From JBNKHH01 sp050290245 (GTDB lineage Bacteria > Pseudomonadota > Alphaproteobacteria > Rhodobacterales > Rhodobacteraceae), in contig JBNKHH010000087.1 of the NCBI GenBank assembly GCA_050290245.1, forward strand, positions 1 through 64,000: a stretch of DNA of 64,000 bases. The letters run 5' to 3'. Both the position numbers and the translations under genes were made by a program. Below the pieces are notes generated by a model. The model searched no databases and had not been told where the DNA came from. It saw only the letters and a list, made by a program, of their open reading frames with translations. Of the stretch, positions 55,821-64,000 are shown piece after piece. How positions within the stretch are numbered: position 1 is the stretch's first letter; every line of letters starts with the position of its first letter.

Positions 55821-58800
55821 TCAAGCAAGTTCGCCGAGCCGGGCGAGCGCGGTTTTTAACCGGGATAGCTCTTCTTCCTTGGCTGCGGCCAGGTCTTTTG
55901 TTTCCTCGATCACATCCTCGGCGGCGTTCTCAATGAATTTGGGGTTCCTGAGGCGCCCGGTCAGGCCGCCCAGTTCCTTTTCCAGCTTGCCGACTGTCTT
56001 TTCGAGCCGGGCCTTTTCGGCGGCTGCGTCGATCAGCCCTTCGAGCGGCAGAGCAAAGGTGCCGCCCTCGACGGCGATGGTGGCGGCGCCTCGGGGGGCC
56101 GCATCGGCGGCTTCAAGCCCCTCAATGCCTGCCTCGCGGTCACGCAGGATGATGGTTTCGTTGTCGGCCCAGGCCCGTTCACCGGCTTCGTCGAGCGAAA
56201 GCTTCAGGAGCTTGGCCCTGGTCTTTTTCGGCACGTTCATCAGCCCGCGGATCGAGCGGGTCTTTTCGATCAGGTCGCGGACCCAGTTCAACTCGGCCGT
56301 TGCGCTGTCTTCGATGAGTTCGGCGCCGTAGGTCGGCCAGTCGGCGTGGACCAGCATCTTGGGCCGCGAGGGCGCCGAGATGCCCCAGAGCTCTTCTGTG
56401 ATGAAGGGCATGATGGGGTGAAGCATGATCAGGAGTTGATCCAGCGCCCAGGCCATGGTGCGGCGGGTTTCTTCGGCCGCATCCGTGTCCATGAGCGGTT
56501 TGGAGAACTCCAGGTACCAGTCGCAATAGGTATAAGTGAAGGCATAGAGCGTGTTGGCGGCGTCGTTGAAACGGAAGGCATTCAACGCCTCGTCAACAGC
56601 GATCCGGGTCTTGGCGACCTCGCCGATGATCCACTTGTTGACGGTATGGGTCGCCGCGTCGGGCGTGCGGTCGGTCACGTCGAAGACCCCGTTCATCTCG
56701 GCAAAGCGCGCGGCGTTCCAGAGTTTCGTGGTGAAGTTGCGATAGCCCTGGATTCGCTGCGTCGAAAGCTTCAGGTCGCGCCCCATGGCGGCCATGGCGG
56801 TGAGCGTGAAGCGGACGGCATCGGCGCCGTATTCGTCGATCAGCTCCAGCGGGTCGAGGACGTTGCCGAGGGATTTCGACATTTTCTTGCCCTTCTCGTC
56901 GCGGACAAGAGCGTGGACGTAGACGGTGTCGAAGGGGCGGTCGCCGACCATGGCGTATTGCATCATCATCATCCGGGCGACCCAGAAGAAGATGATGTCG
57001 AAGCCGGTGATGAGGACGGAGGTCGGGAAGTATTTTTTCAGTTCGGGCGTATCCTCGGGCCAGCCGAGGGTGCCGATGGGCCAGAGGCCGGAGGAGAACC
57101 AGGTGTCGAGGACGTCGGGGTCGCGCCAGACCGGGTAGACAAGGTGCGTCGGGTCCTGGCTGACCGCGTAGTCGGCGAGGCTGGAAGCGATGGCGTCTAT
57201 GGCGGCGGCGCGGCTTTCGGCTTCGACCACGCGGGCATGGTGCAGCGGCGTCGGCAAGTCTGCGAGAACATCGCCGAACTGGGCTGCCACGGTTTCGAAA
57301 TCGGCGGCGGCGTGATGACGTTCGTCACCCTTCATCAGGGATTGACTGGAGAGGAGACGCGACAGTTCGACCTCGTCCAGGTCGCCGTCGCCCTCGTCGT
57401 CGACAAAGCCTTCGCCCGACAGGTCGAAGCCGTACCAAACCGGAATCTGGTGACCCCACCACAACTGCCGCGAGATGCACCAGGGTTCGATGTTCTCGAG
57501 CCAGTTGAAGTAGACTTTCTTGTGCTGCTCGGGAAGGATCTCGGTGGTGCCGTCGCGGACGGCCTCCAGAGCCGGGCCAACGATCTTCTGCGTGTCAACG
57601 AACCACTGGTCGGTGAGCATAGGCTCAATCACGACCTTGGAGCGGTCGCCGAAGGGCTGCATGATCTTTTTCGCCTCGACCAGCGGCGCGGGGTCCGACG
57701 GGTCTTCGTCTTCACTCAGCTTGCGTCCGAGGCGTGGATCGCCTGCGGTGGTCATGACCGCGAGGCCTTCGTCGGTGATCTGTTCGACCACGCGGGCACG
57801 GGCAACAAAACGGTCGAGGCCGCGCAGATCGTCGGGCACCAGATTGACCGTGTCGGCCTCGACCTCGGTCAGGGTGCGTTCGCCGCGGGCGACCTCCATG
57901 GCGATTTCGGCGGCCACGGCGTAAGGGGCACCATCGTCGCGCAGGGCGCCCTTGGTGTCCATGAGACGGTACATCGGGATGCCGCCGCGCTTGGCGACCT
58001 GGTAGTCGTTGAAATCGTGCGCGCCGGTGATTTTGACCGCGCCGGAACCGAAGGCTGGGTCGGGATACTCGTCGGGAATGATCGGGATCAGGCGGCGGTG
58101 TTCCTTGGGGCCGACGGGGATTTCGCAGAGCTTGCCGACGATGGGCGCATAGCGTTCGTCCGACGGGTGTACCGCGACTGCTCCGTCGCCCAGCATCGTT
58201 TCGGGGCGGGTGGTGGCGATCGAGATATAATTGCGTTCCTCTTCGAGGATGACGTTCCCGTCCTCGTCCTTTTCGACATAGGTATAAGTCGCGCCGTCGG
58301 CGAGCGGGTATTTGAAGTGCCACATGAACCCGTCGACTTCGATGTTTTCGACTTCGAGGTCAGAGATCGCGGTTTCAAAATGCGGGTCCCAGTTCACGAG
58401 CCGCTTGCCGCGATAGATCAGCCCGTCTTCGTACATCTTGACAAAGACCTTGATGACGGCGTCGTGGAAGTTGCCTTCCTCGCCCTCGGGCGCGTTCGGT
58501 GCGCCCGACATGGTGAAGGCATTGCGCGACCAGTCGCAGGAGGCGCCGAGGCGCTTCAGCTGTTCGATGATGGTGCCGCCGGACTGTTTCTTCCATTCCC
58601 AGACCTTCGCGGTAAAGGCCTCGCGGCCCATCTCGCGACGAGTGGCGTTGTTCTTGTCCTTGGCCAGTTCACGTTCGACCACCATCTGGGTGGCGATGCC
58701 GGCGTGGTCCTGTCCCGGTTGCCAGAGCGTGTCGTGACCGCGCATCCGGTGCCAGCGAGTCAGGATGTCCTGAAGCGTGTTGTTGAAGGCGTGGCCCATG

Positions 58801-58949
58801 TGCAGAACGCCGGTGACGTTCGGGGGCGGGATCATGATGGAAAAGGTTTCGTCGGATGACGCGTTCGCCCCGGCCTTGAAGGCCCCGGCGTCTTCCCATT
58901 TGGCGTAGATGCGGGCCTCGGCCTCGGCAGCGTTGAAAGTCTTGTCCAT
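55821..58949 (-). CDS. valS: Valine--tRNA ligase
   Basis: A 1042-residue class I synthetase. The HIGH motif is [14 protein letters not shown] (about 39-52), the KMSKS motif lies near 688, and the editing domain with [19 protein letters not shown] [15 protein letters not shown] is present. A C-terminal coiled coil of about 70 residues ([17 protein letters not shown]) is normal for ValS. An acidic insertion with [15 protein letters not shown] near 530 is long but seen in relatives of this group. Monocistronic. Confidence 0.97.
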   Translation of the reverse strand: MDKTFNAAEAEARIYAKWEDAGAFKAGANASSDETFSIMIPPPNVTGVLHMGHAFNNTLQDILTRWHRMRGHDTLWQPGQDHAGIATQMVVERELAKDKNNATRREMGREAFTAKVWEWKKQSGGTIIEQLKRLGASCDWSRNAFTMSGAPNAPEGEEGNFHDAVIKVFVKMYEDGLIYRGKRLVNWDPHFETAISDLEVENIEVDGFMWHFKYPLADGATYTYVEKDEDGNVILEEERNYISIATTRPETMLGDGAVAVHPSDERYAPIVGKLCEIPVGPKEHRRLIPIIPDEYPDPAFGSGAVKITGAHDFNDYQVAKRGGIPMYRLMDTKGALRDDGAPYAVAAEIAMEVARGERTLTEVEADTVNLVPDDLRGLDRFVARARVVEQITDEGLAVMTTAGDPRLGRKLSEDEDPSDPAPLVEAKKIMQPFGDRSKVVIEPMLTDQWFVDTQKIVGPALEAVRDGTTEILPEQHKKVYFNWLENIEPWCISRQLWWGHQIPVWYGFDLSGEGFVDDEGDGDLDEVELSRLLSSQSLMKGDERHHAAADFETVAAQFGDVLADLPTPLHHARVVEAESRAAAIDAIASSLADYAVSQDPTHLVYPVWRDPDVLDTWFSSGLWPIGTLGWPEDTPELKKYFPTSVLITGFDIIFFWVARMMMMQYAMVGDRPFDTVYVHALVRDEKGKKMSKSLGNVLDPLELIDEYGADAVRFTLTAMAAMGRDLKLSTQRIQGYRNFTTKLWNAARFAEMNGVFDVTDRTPDAATHTVNKWIIGEVAKTRIAVDEALNAFRFNDAANTLYAFTYTYCDWYLEFSKPLMDTDAAEETRRTMAWALDQLLIMLHPIMPFITEELWGISAPSRPKMLVHADWPTYGAELIEDSATAELNWVRDLIEKTRSIRGLMNVPKKTRAKLLKLSLDEAGERAWADNETIILRDREAGIEGLEAADAAPRGAATIAVEGGTFALPLEGLIDAAAEKARLEKTVGKLEKELGGLTGRLRNPKFIENAAEDVIEETKDLAAAKEEELSRLKTALARLGELA

Positions 58950-59084
58950 AACTCACGTCCTTCGGTTCGCGCGTGGTTTAACGCTCAGATGGGCCGAGGG
59001 AAAGACGCGGCTGCGAATTTTGCTGTGGCCTCTGGACACGGGGGGCAGGGCGGTTAGGTTTCGATTTGTCTTACTTCGGAGTGG

Positions 59085-61379
59085 ATGATGGAAAAGTTCG
59101 GCAAATCCCAGCCAGTGCGGCGTATTGAAGACCGCCGGTTCCTGACCGGCAAGGGGCGGTACATCGACGATATCGTGCCCGAGGGTGCGCTTTTTGCCGC
59201 TTTCGTGCGCAGCCAGGTGGCGCATGGGATTCTGAACGACGTTGATCTGGACGAGGCGCGTGCGATGCCGGGGGTCAAACTGGCCTTTTCGGGAGCCGAC
59301 CTTCCCGGGATGGGGATCGACTACGGGATGGATTTCGACACCGTTGAAAACATCGACGGCAGCGAGAGCGCCAATCCGCCGCGACGAATCCTGGCGACCG
59401 GAAAGGTGCGCTTTGTCGGCGAGGCGATTGCAGTCGTCGTGGCCGAGACGCGGGCCCAGGCGCGGGCTGCTGCCGAGGCGGTCTATGCTGATATTGACGA
59501 ACTGCCCGCCAAGATGGACCTGGCCCCCGGCGGCGAGACGATCCACGAAGAAGCCCCCGACAACGTGGCCTATGATTGGGGTGTGGGAGACTTTGACAAA
59601 GTCGATGCGGCGATCAAGGGCGCGGCCCATGTGGTCAAGACGCGAATTGCCGACAACCGGGTTATCGTTGCCTCGATGGAGCCGCGAGGCTGTTACGCCG
59701 AGTGGGCAGACGACCGTCTTCATTTGGCTTTCAGCGGCCAGGGCGTCTGGGGAATTCGCTCGGAGTTGGCCAAGTGTTTCGGGCTGAATGTGCGCACGCA
59801 GATCCGGGTGACGAACCCCGACGTGGGCGGCGGCTTTGGCATGAAGGGGATGGACTACCCCGAGTATTTCGTGATCTGCACTGCGGCGATAAAGCTGGGT
59901 CGGCCGGTTCACTGGATGTCGGACCGGTCCGAGGCGATGCTTTCGGACAACTGCGGGCGCGATCTCGTGACCGACACCGAGTTGGCCTTTGATGCGGATT
60001 ACCGGCTGCTGGCCTATCGGGTCGAGACGCTGTCGAACCTGGGCGGGCAGAATTCGGCATTTGGCCAGAAGATCCAGTCGGTCCTTTTCGCAAAGGTGGC
60101 AATGGGCACCTATGATGTGCGCGACGTGGCGATCCACGCGCGCGGGTTTTACACCAATACGACGCAGGTCGACGCTTATCGCGGTGCCGGGCGGCCAGAG
60201 GCGATTTTCGCGCTGGAGCGGTCGATGGACAACGCGGCGCGCGAGTTGGGGGTCGATCCCTGGGAGCTCAGGCGCAAAAGCTTTATCGCACCCGACAGGT
60301 TCCCATATCAGACCGCAGTGGCCGAGAAATACGACGTGGGCGATTTCAACCGCGTTATGACGCGGGCCTATGCGGAATGTGACGCAGACGGTTTTGCGGC
60401 GCGTCGGGCAGAGTCGGAAGCGGCCGGCAGGTTGCGCGGGTTCGGCCTGTGTTATTACATCGAGTCGATCCTGGGTGATAAGGACGAGCGCGCGCGTGTC
60501 GTATTCAACGAGGACGGCACGGTCAGCCTGTTTGTCGGCACACAGTCGAACGGGCAGGGCCACGAGACAGTCTTTGCGACCTTCCTGTCCGATCAGACCG
60601 GCATTCCGGTGGACAAGATTCGCATCGTCCAGGGCGACAGCGACATGATCCCGAAAGGCGGCGGCACGGGCGGCTCACGCTCGGTCACGACGCAGTCGAC
60701 GGCGACTCTGGCCACCGTAACGACGATCCGCCGGCATTTCGAAGCCTATCTGTCGGAAAAGAACGACGGGGCCGAGGTCGAATTCGACGATGAACGCTTC
60801 CGCATCAAGGGGTCGAACGAGACGCCGAGCATGCTGGAGGTTGCGGCCATGGCGCGCGCAGATGGCAGGACGGACATTCTGGACGTGCGCGAAAAGATCG
60901 AGCTGGAGCAAGGGTCTTTCCCGAACGGCGCACATATTGCCGAAGTCGAGATCGACCCGGAGACAGGTTTGGTCAAACTGGTAAAATACTCGGTCACTGA
61001 TGATTTTGGCAACCTTGTCAACCCCTTGCTGGCCGAAGGTCAGGTGCATGGCGGTGTCGCGCAAGGCGTCGGTCAGGCCTTGACCGAGCATGTGGTCTAC
61101 GACGACAGCGGTCAGCTCCTGACGGCGAGCTTCATGGATTATGGCATGCCGCGCGCCGATGACATGCCGATGATTCATTTCACCACCGAGGCCGTGCCTT
61201 CGACAGCCAACCCCCTTGGCATGAAAGGCTGTGGCGAGGCAGGGACGGTCGCGGCGTTGGCGGCCGTGTCCAACGCAGTGGCCGATGCGCTGGCCTCACG
61301 CGGGGTGGCGCATATCGATATGCCGTTCACCCCGGCCAAGGTGTGGCACGCGCTGAACAGAGCCATCGCTGCGGAATAG
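59085..61379 (+). CDS. Molybdopterin hydroxylase large subunit (xanthine dehydrogenase/CoxL-like)
   Basis: A 764-residue Mo-binding subunit of the xanthine oxidase family. The N-terminal RRIEDRRFLTGKGRYIDDI, the GGFGMKGMDYPEYF block and the loop AYRGAGRPEA (form II of CoxL-like proteins; true CO dehydrogenase has AYRCSFR) are seen. The catalytic Glu lies in GCGEAGTVAAL near the C-terminus. No medium (FAD) or small (2Fe-2S) subunit gene is adjacent, which is unusual. Substrate unknown, CO unlikely. It needs molybdenum cofactor, whose moaC gene is broken in this window. Confidence 0.87.
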   Translation: MMEKFGKSQPVRRIEDRRFLTGKGRYIDDIVPEGALFAAFVRSQVAHGILNDVDLDEARAMPGVKLAFSGADLPGMGIDYGMDFDTVENIDGSESANPPRRILATGKVRFVGEAIAVVVAETRAQARAAAEAVYADIDELPAKMDLAPGGETIHEEAPDNVAYDWGVGDFDKVDAAIKGAAHVVKTRIADNRVIVASMEPRGCYAEWADDRLHLAFSGQGVWGIRSELAKCFGLNVRTQIRVTNPDVGGGFGMKGMDYPEYFVICTAAIKLGRPVHWMSDRSEAMLSDNCGRDLVTDTELAFDADYRLLAYRVETLSNLGGQNSAFGQKIQSVLFAKVAMGTYDVRDVAIHARGFYTNTTQVDAYRGAGRPEAIFALERSMDNAARELGVDPWELRRKSFIAPDRFPYQTAVAEKYDVGDFNRVMTRAYAECDADGFAARRAESEAAGRLRGFGLCYYIESILGDKDERARVVFNEDGTVSLFVGTQSNGQGHETVFATFLSDQTGIPVDKIRIVQGDSDMIPKGGGTGGSRSVTTQSTATLATVTTIRRHFEAYLSEKNDGAEVEFDDERFRIKGSNETPSMLEVAAMARADGRTDILDVREKIELEQGSFPNGAHIAEVEIDPETGLVKLVKYSVTDDFGNLVNPLLAEGQVHGGVAQGVGQALTEHVVYDDSGQLLTASFMDYGMPRADDMPMIHFTTEAVPSTANPLGMKGCGEAGTVAALAAVSNAVADALASRGVAHIDMPFTPAKVWHALNRAIAAE

Positions 61380-61475
61380 AGACACGTTAGCGCGAGCGTG
61401 CGCTGCCTTCGTGGAAAAGTAAGAGACTGGTGTTTACCTTTTGGGTATGGACCGGACCTTTGACATGAGGCCGTT

Positions 61476-62546
61476 GTGGGCCTGAGGGAGCGGCTTCGCG
61501 GCCTTGCGGGGTTTTTCCGCCGCACCAAGCGGTCTGTTCACCAGCAGACGCGCGGGTCGGCAGATCACGTGATCTTGCTGGACGGCACTATGTCGACCCT
61601 GGACGAGGGCGACGAGACCAATGTCGGCCTGATCTACAAGCTCCTGGATGAGGCGGCCAAGACCCGGCGGATCAACCTTTTCTACGAGGCCGGGAACCAG
61701 TGGTCGGACTGGTCCAAGACTCTGGACATCATCGAGGGTCGGGGCATCAACCGGCAAATACGCCGCTGCTATGGGTGGCTGGCCAGCCGGTATCGTCCGG
61801 GCGATCGCATATTCCTGATCGGCTATTCTCGGGGCGCCTATGCGGTGCGGTCGCTGGCCGGTGTCATCGAGAGGGTCGGATTGCTGCGGTCGGACCAGGC
61901 GACCGAACGGATGGTGCGCGAGGCTTATCGGCATTATCGCATGGATTCCGACCCGGAGGTCTGTCGCCAGTTCTCGGAGGCTTATTGCTATCCTGACACC
62001 CCTGTTGAGATGCTGGGGCTTTTCGACACGGTAAAATCGCTGGGATTTCGCGCGCCCTTTGTGTGGCGGTGGGAAGAGGTGAAACATGCGTTTCACAATC
62101 ACAGACTGAGCTCCGGGGTGCGCCATGGTTTTCACGCCCTCGCGCTGGATGAAACGCGTGAGGCTTATGCGCCGATTCTGTGGGAGACACCGGACGGGCA
62201 TCCGGGCGTGGTCGAGCAGGTCTGGTTTCGCGGCAGCCATGGTGACGTCGGCGGCCAGCTGACCGGGTTCCAGCCGGCGCGGCCGCTGTCGAATATTCCG
62301 CTGGTCTGGATGCTGCAGCGGCTGGAACGGTGTGATCTTCCCTTGCCAGAGGGGTGGCGCGAGCGGTTTCCGACGGACCCGGATGCGCCGTCGGTTGGAT
62401 CGTGGCGCGGCTGGGGCAAGTATTTCCTGGCGCGCAAGGCCCGTGTGGTGGGTCGCGACGGATCGGAACGACTGCATCCAAGCGCTATCGGCCGCACCAT
62501 CCGTGCGGTCAACACGGGCCTGGATGTCAGCCAGGAAGCGACATGA
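61476..62546 (+). CDS. DUF2235 (phospholipase-like alpha/beta hydrolase) protein
   Basis: A 356-residue protein. The early VILLDGTMSTLD (about 32-43) resembles the FFDGT start of DUF2235, the nucleophile motif is IGYSRGAYAVRSLAG with Ser118, and the later WFRGSHGDVGG holds the His/Asp expected of the site. Relatives include type VI secretion lipase effectors (Tle), but no secretion gene is near, and a role in lipid turnover is equally possible. GTG at 61476 follows GAGG. Its end overlaps the convergent thioesterase gene by 20 bases. Confidence 0.82.
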   Translation: MGLRERLRGLAGFFRRTKRSVHQQTRGSADHVILLDGTMSTLDEGDETNVGLIYKLLDEAAKTRRINLFYEAGNQWSDWSKTLDIIEGRGINRQIRRCYGWLASRYRPGDRIFLIGYSRGAYAVRSLAGVIERVGLLRSDQATERMVREAYRHYRMDSDPEVCRQFSEAYCYPDTPVEMLGLFDTVKSLGFRAPFVWRWEEVKHAFHNHRLSSGVRHGFHALALDETREAYAPILWETPDGHPGVVEQVWFRGSHGDVGGQLTGFQPARPLSNIPLVWMLQRLERCDLPLPEGWRERFPTDPDAPSVGSWRGWGKYFLARKARVVGRDGSERLHPSAIGRTIRAVNTGLDVSQEAT

Positions 62547-62979
62547 CGATGCAGGTCGTCGAGGCCGTGGCATAGAGGCGTCCGTCCTCGGCGCCACGCA
62601 GTTCGGCCGTGGCGACGCCGGTCGAGCGGCCGACGTGCTGAACCGTTCCGACAGCGCGACCGCGTGTTCCTGTGGGAATGGCGCGGACTAGATTCACCTT
62701 GTATTCCAGTGTGGTATAGGCCTTTCCGGCGGGAAGCTTGGTCATGACCGCACAGCCGAGTGCAGAGTCCAGGATGGTGCCGTACCAGCCGCCATGGGTG
62801 GTGCCCATGGGGTTGGTGTGGTCGTATTCCGGCGTGCCTTCGAAGACGACATGGCCGTCTTCGACCTCGGTCAGCGAAAACCCCATGAAGGCTATGATCG
62901 GCGGTGGCGGCATCGTCCCGTCGCGGAGGGCCCGCATATAGTCGAGCCCCGTCATCTTATCCAGTGTCACCGGCGTCAT
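62527..62979 (-). CDS. PaaI-family hotdog thioesterase
   Basis: A 150-residue hotdog-fold thioesterase. The core reads NPMGTTHGGWYGTILDSALG (about 56-75), with the usual HGG and an Asp/Ser pair, and TLEYKVNLVRAIP follows. It hydrolyses acyl-CoA thioesters; substrate is unknown. The start at 62979 gives MTPVTLDKMTG; an earlier start at 63009 is possible and no good ribosome-binding site discriminates. It lies 43 bases from metF on the same strand, so co-transcription is possible. Confidence 0.85.
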   Translation of the reverse strand: MTPVTLDKMTGLDYMRALRDGTMPPPPIIAFMGFSLTEVEDGHVVFEGTPEYDHTNPMGTTHGGWYGTILDSALGCAVMTKLPAGKAYTTLEYKVNLVRAIPTGTRGRAVGTVQHVGRSTGVATAELRGAEDGRLYATASTTCIVMSLPG

Positions 62980-63021
62980 GGGCAAAAGGTTACGCCCTGT
63001 ACCCGGCAACGCAAGCCGATG

Positions 63022-63885
63022 TTACGCCACGTTTTCCAACAGGGCTTCGGGGGCGAGACCAAGGGCATGAACCACGTCGCGTGTCATCCTGGGATCGTTC
63101 AGGGTGTAGAAATGCAGGTGCTCGACCCCGCCGGTCAGGAGGTGGTCGCAGAGTTGCGTGCAAACCGCAGTGGCGTAGAGGTCGGAGCGCCCGTCGCGCT
63201 CGGCAGTTTCAAAGCCGTTGACCAGCTTGTCCGGGATTTGCGCGCCGCAACGGGCGGCAAAGGCCTTGGCGCCTTTCCATGACTGGATCGGCAGAATGCC
63301 TGGCAGGATCTCGGCGTTGATCCCGGCAGCGGCACAGCGGTCGCGGAAACGGAAAAAGGTGTCGGCCTCGAAAAAGAACTGTGTGATCGCGCGGGTCGCG
63401 CCGGCGTCGACCTTCCGCTTGAGCCATTCGATGTCGGCATCAGTACTGGCGGCCTCGGGGTGTGGATCGGGGTAGGCGCCGACGGTGATGTCAAATTTTC
63501 CGGTGTCGGCGAGCGCGCGAACCAATTCCACCGAGTCGGCAAATCCGTTTTCGTGCGCCCGGAAGCCGCCCGAACCCTTCGGGGGATCGCCACGCAGGGC
63601 AACGATGTGAGATACGCCTGCCTCGGCATAGCGCTCGGCGATTTCAAGCGTTTCGGCGCGGGTTGCGTCCACGCAGGTGAGGTGCGCCGCCACGTTCAGC
63701 CCGGTGTGTGCGCCGATGGCCGCAATAGCCTCGTGCGTCAGCTGCCGCGTGGTACCGCCGGCACCGTAGGTTACCGACACGAAGGCCGGATCGGTATGCC
63801 TAAGTGTGTTGACAGTGTTCCAAAGCCGGAACGAGGCATCGACCGAACGGGGCGGGAAGAATTCGTAGGAAATCGTGGCGGGCAT
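63022..63885 (-). CDS. metF: Methylenetetrahydrofolate reductase
   Basis: A 287-residue FAD enzyme that makes 5-methyltetrahydrofolate, the methyl donor for methionine synthase. ISYEFFPPR at the N-terminus with its catalytic Glu, FVSVTYGAGG, HLTCVD, ALRGDPP and the C-terminal NGF and HFYTLN blocks are typical. Together with the homocysteine methyltransferase and corrinoid protein in this window it completes part of the B12-dependent methionine route. An AT-rich region with TTCAT repeats lies upstream. Confidence 0.96.
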   Translation of the reverse strand: MPATISYEFFPPRSVDASFRLWNTVNTLRHTDPAFVSVTYGAGGTTRQLTHEAIAAIGAHTGLNVAAHLTCVDATRAETLEIAERYAEAGVSHIVALRGDPPKGSGGFRAHENGFADSVELVRALADTGKFDITVGAYPDPHPEAASTDADIEWLKRKVDAGATRAITQFFFEADTFFRFRDRCAAAGINAEILPGILPIQSWKGAKAFAARCGAQIPDKLVNGFETAERDGRSDLYATAVCTQLCDHLLTGGVEHLHFYTLNDPRMTRDVVHALGLAPEALLENVA

Positions 63886-63943
63886 TTAAGGCGGACTCCA
63901 TTGTGTTGAGAGGCTTGTGTCATAGAGCGTGTTGTGAGACAAA

Positions 63944-63966
63944 TTCATAATTTTCATCATTTTCAT
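63944..63966. promoter_or_regulatory. Three TTCAT direct repeats upstream of metF
   Basis: TTCAT occurs at 63944-63948, 63953-63957 and 63962-63966, with an exact period of nine bases, 59-81 bases before the metF start. The motif TTCA/TGAA is reminiscent of MetR-type sites but the direct-repeat layout is not the MetR palindrome. The regulator gene, if divergent, lies outside the window. Confidence 0.35.
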
Positions 63967-64000
63967 GAGTCACACCACATGTTGCACATCGAATTTCGCC

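Noticed and set aside
56346..58859. An 837-codon frame antisense to valS
   Set aside because: The opposite strand encodes a full valine--tRNA ligase with all motifs; long antisense frames are common in GC-rich genes.
58960..58980. GTTC-N7-GTTT near the valS start as a LexA box
   Set aside because: One half-site is imperfect and there is no reason to expect SOS control of valS.
63886..64000. SAM or SAH riboswitch before metF
   Set aside because: The upstream region is short, AT-rich and shows no conserved riboswitch core that I can recognise.

Overview
The window looks like a piece of chromosome from a marine member of the Rhodobacterales (roseobacter group, Alphaproteobacteria). The evidence is mixed. 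Coding density and GC content are high. The cell-division genes run murB-ddl-ftsQ-ftsA-ftsZ-lpxC-bamD-recN. There are two tandem DUF2484 proteins, an HvrA-like H-NS protein, direct-repeat GTTC-N7-GTTC LexA operators and a cupin DMSP lyase (DddL-type). Methionine-synthase functions appear as separate homocysteine-methyltransferase and corrinoid proteins. No rRNA, CRISPR array, intact transposase or integrase was recognised.

Layout. 1-3.4 kb: a lower-GC gene-free edge, tRNA-Asn, an MBL hydrolase, a histidine kinase, an H-NS-like protein and a CAT-anticodon tRNA. 3.5-11.2 kb: nuclease, purM-purN, rnd, a lipoprotein, sufE, DUF1638 plus a corrinoid protein, and a radical SAM gene with a LexA-type operator in front. 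11.3-22.2 kb: envelope and division cluster, with an unannotated four-cysteine exported protein between ftsA and ftsZ. 22.2-31.5 kb: homocysteine methyltransferase, a LysR regulator divergent from a fused indolepyruvate oxidoreductase, an acyltransferase, murI, argC and ccmE. 31.6-33.4 kb: a compact phage/GTA-type lysis cassette (GH108 muramidase, holin, BhlA-like small membrane protein and two further small proteins) lodged between ccmE and ccmF. 33.5-41.7 kb: ccmF-ccmH, a PaaG-like hydratase behind a perfect palindrome, gltA, gltX and comEC.

41.7-51.2 kb: on the minus strand a trpG-trpD ... trpC-moaC-moeA-lexA series, split between trpD and trpC by a block holding marR/gst (divergent, with paired palindromic operators), ung and dddL. 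moaC carries a one-base frameshift exactly where an otherwise normal-length gene should be continuous. 51.2-64 kb: an SDR that lacks its catalytic Tyr and Lys, an RsmC-like methyltransferase, clpS, a HAD hydrolase, a SPOR-containing D,D-carboxypeptidase, valS, a lone molybdenum hydroxylase large subunit, a DUF2235 hydrolase, a hotdog thioesterase and metF.

How genes work together. ftsQ/ftsA/ftsZ with murB, ddl, lpxC and bamD serve division and envelope growth. ccmE/F/H serve cytochrome c haem ligation. metF, the homocysteine methyltransferase and the corrinoid protein probably supply methionine through a split B12 enzyme. lexA and, by its operator, the radical SAM gene belong to the SOS response. 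The most interesting novelty candidate is the lysis cassette with a hairpin and an overlapping upstream reading frame at its muramidase start. All functional statements rest on reading translated sequence by eye; no database search was possible.
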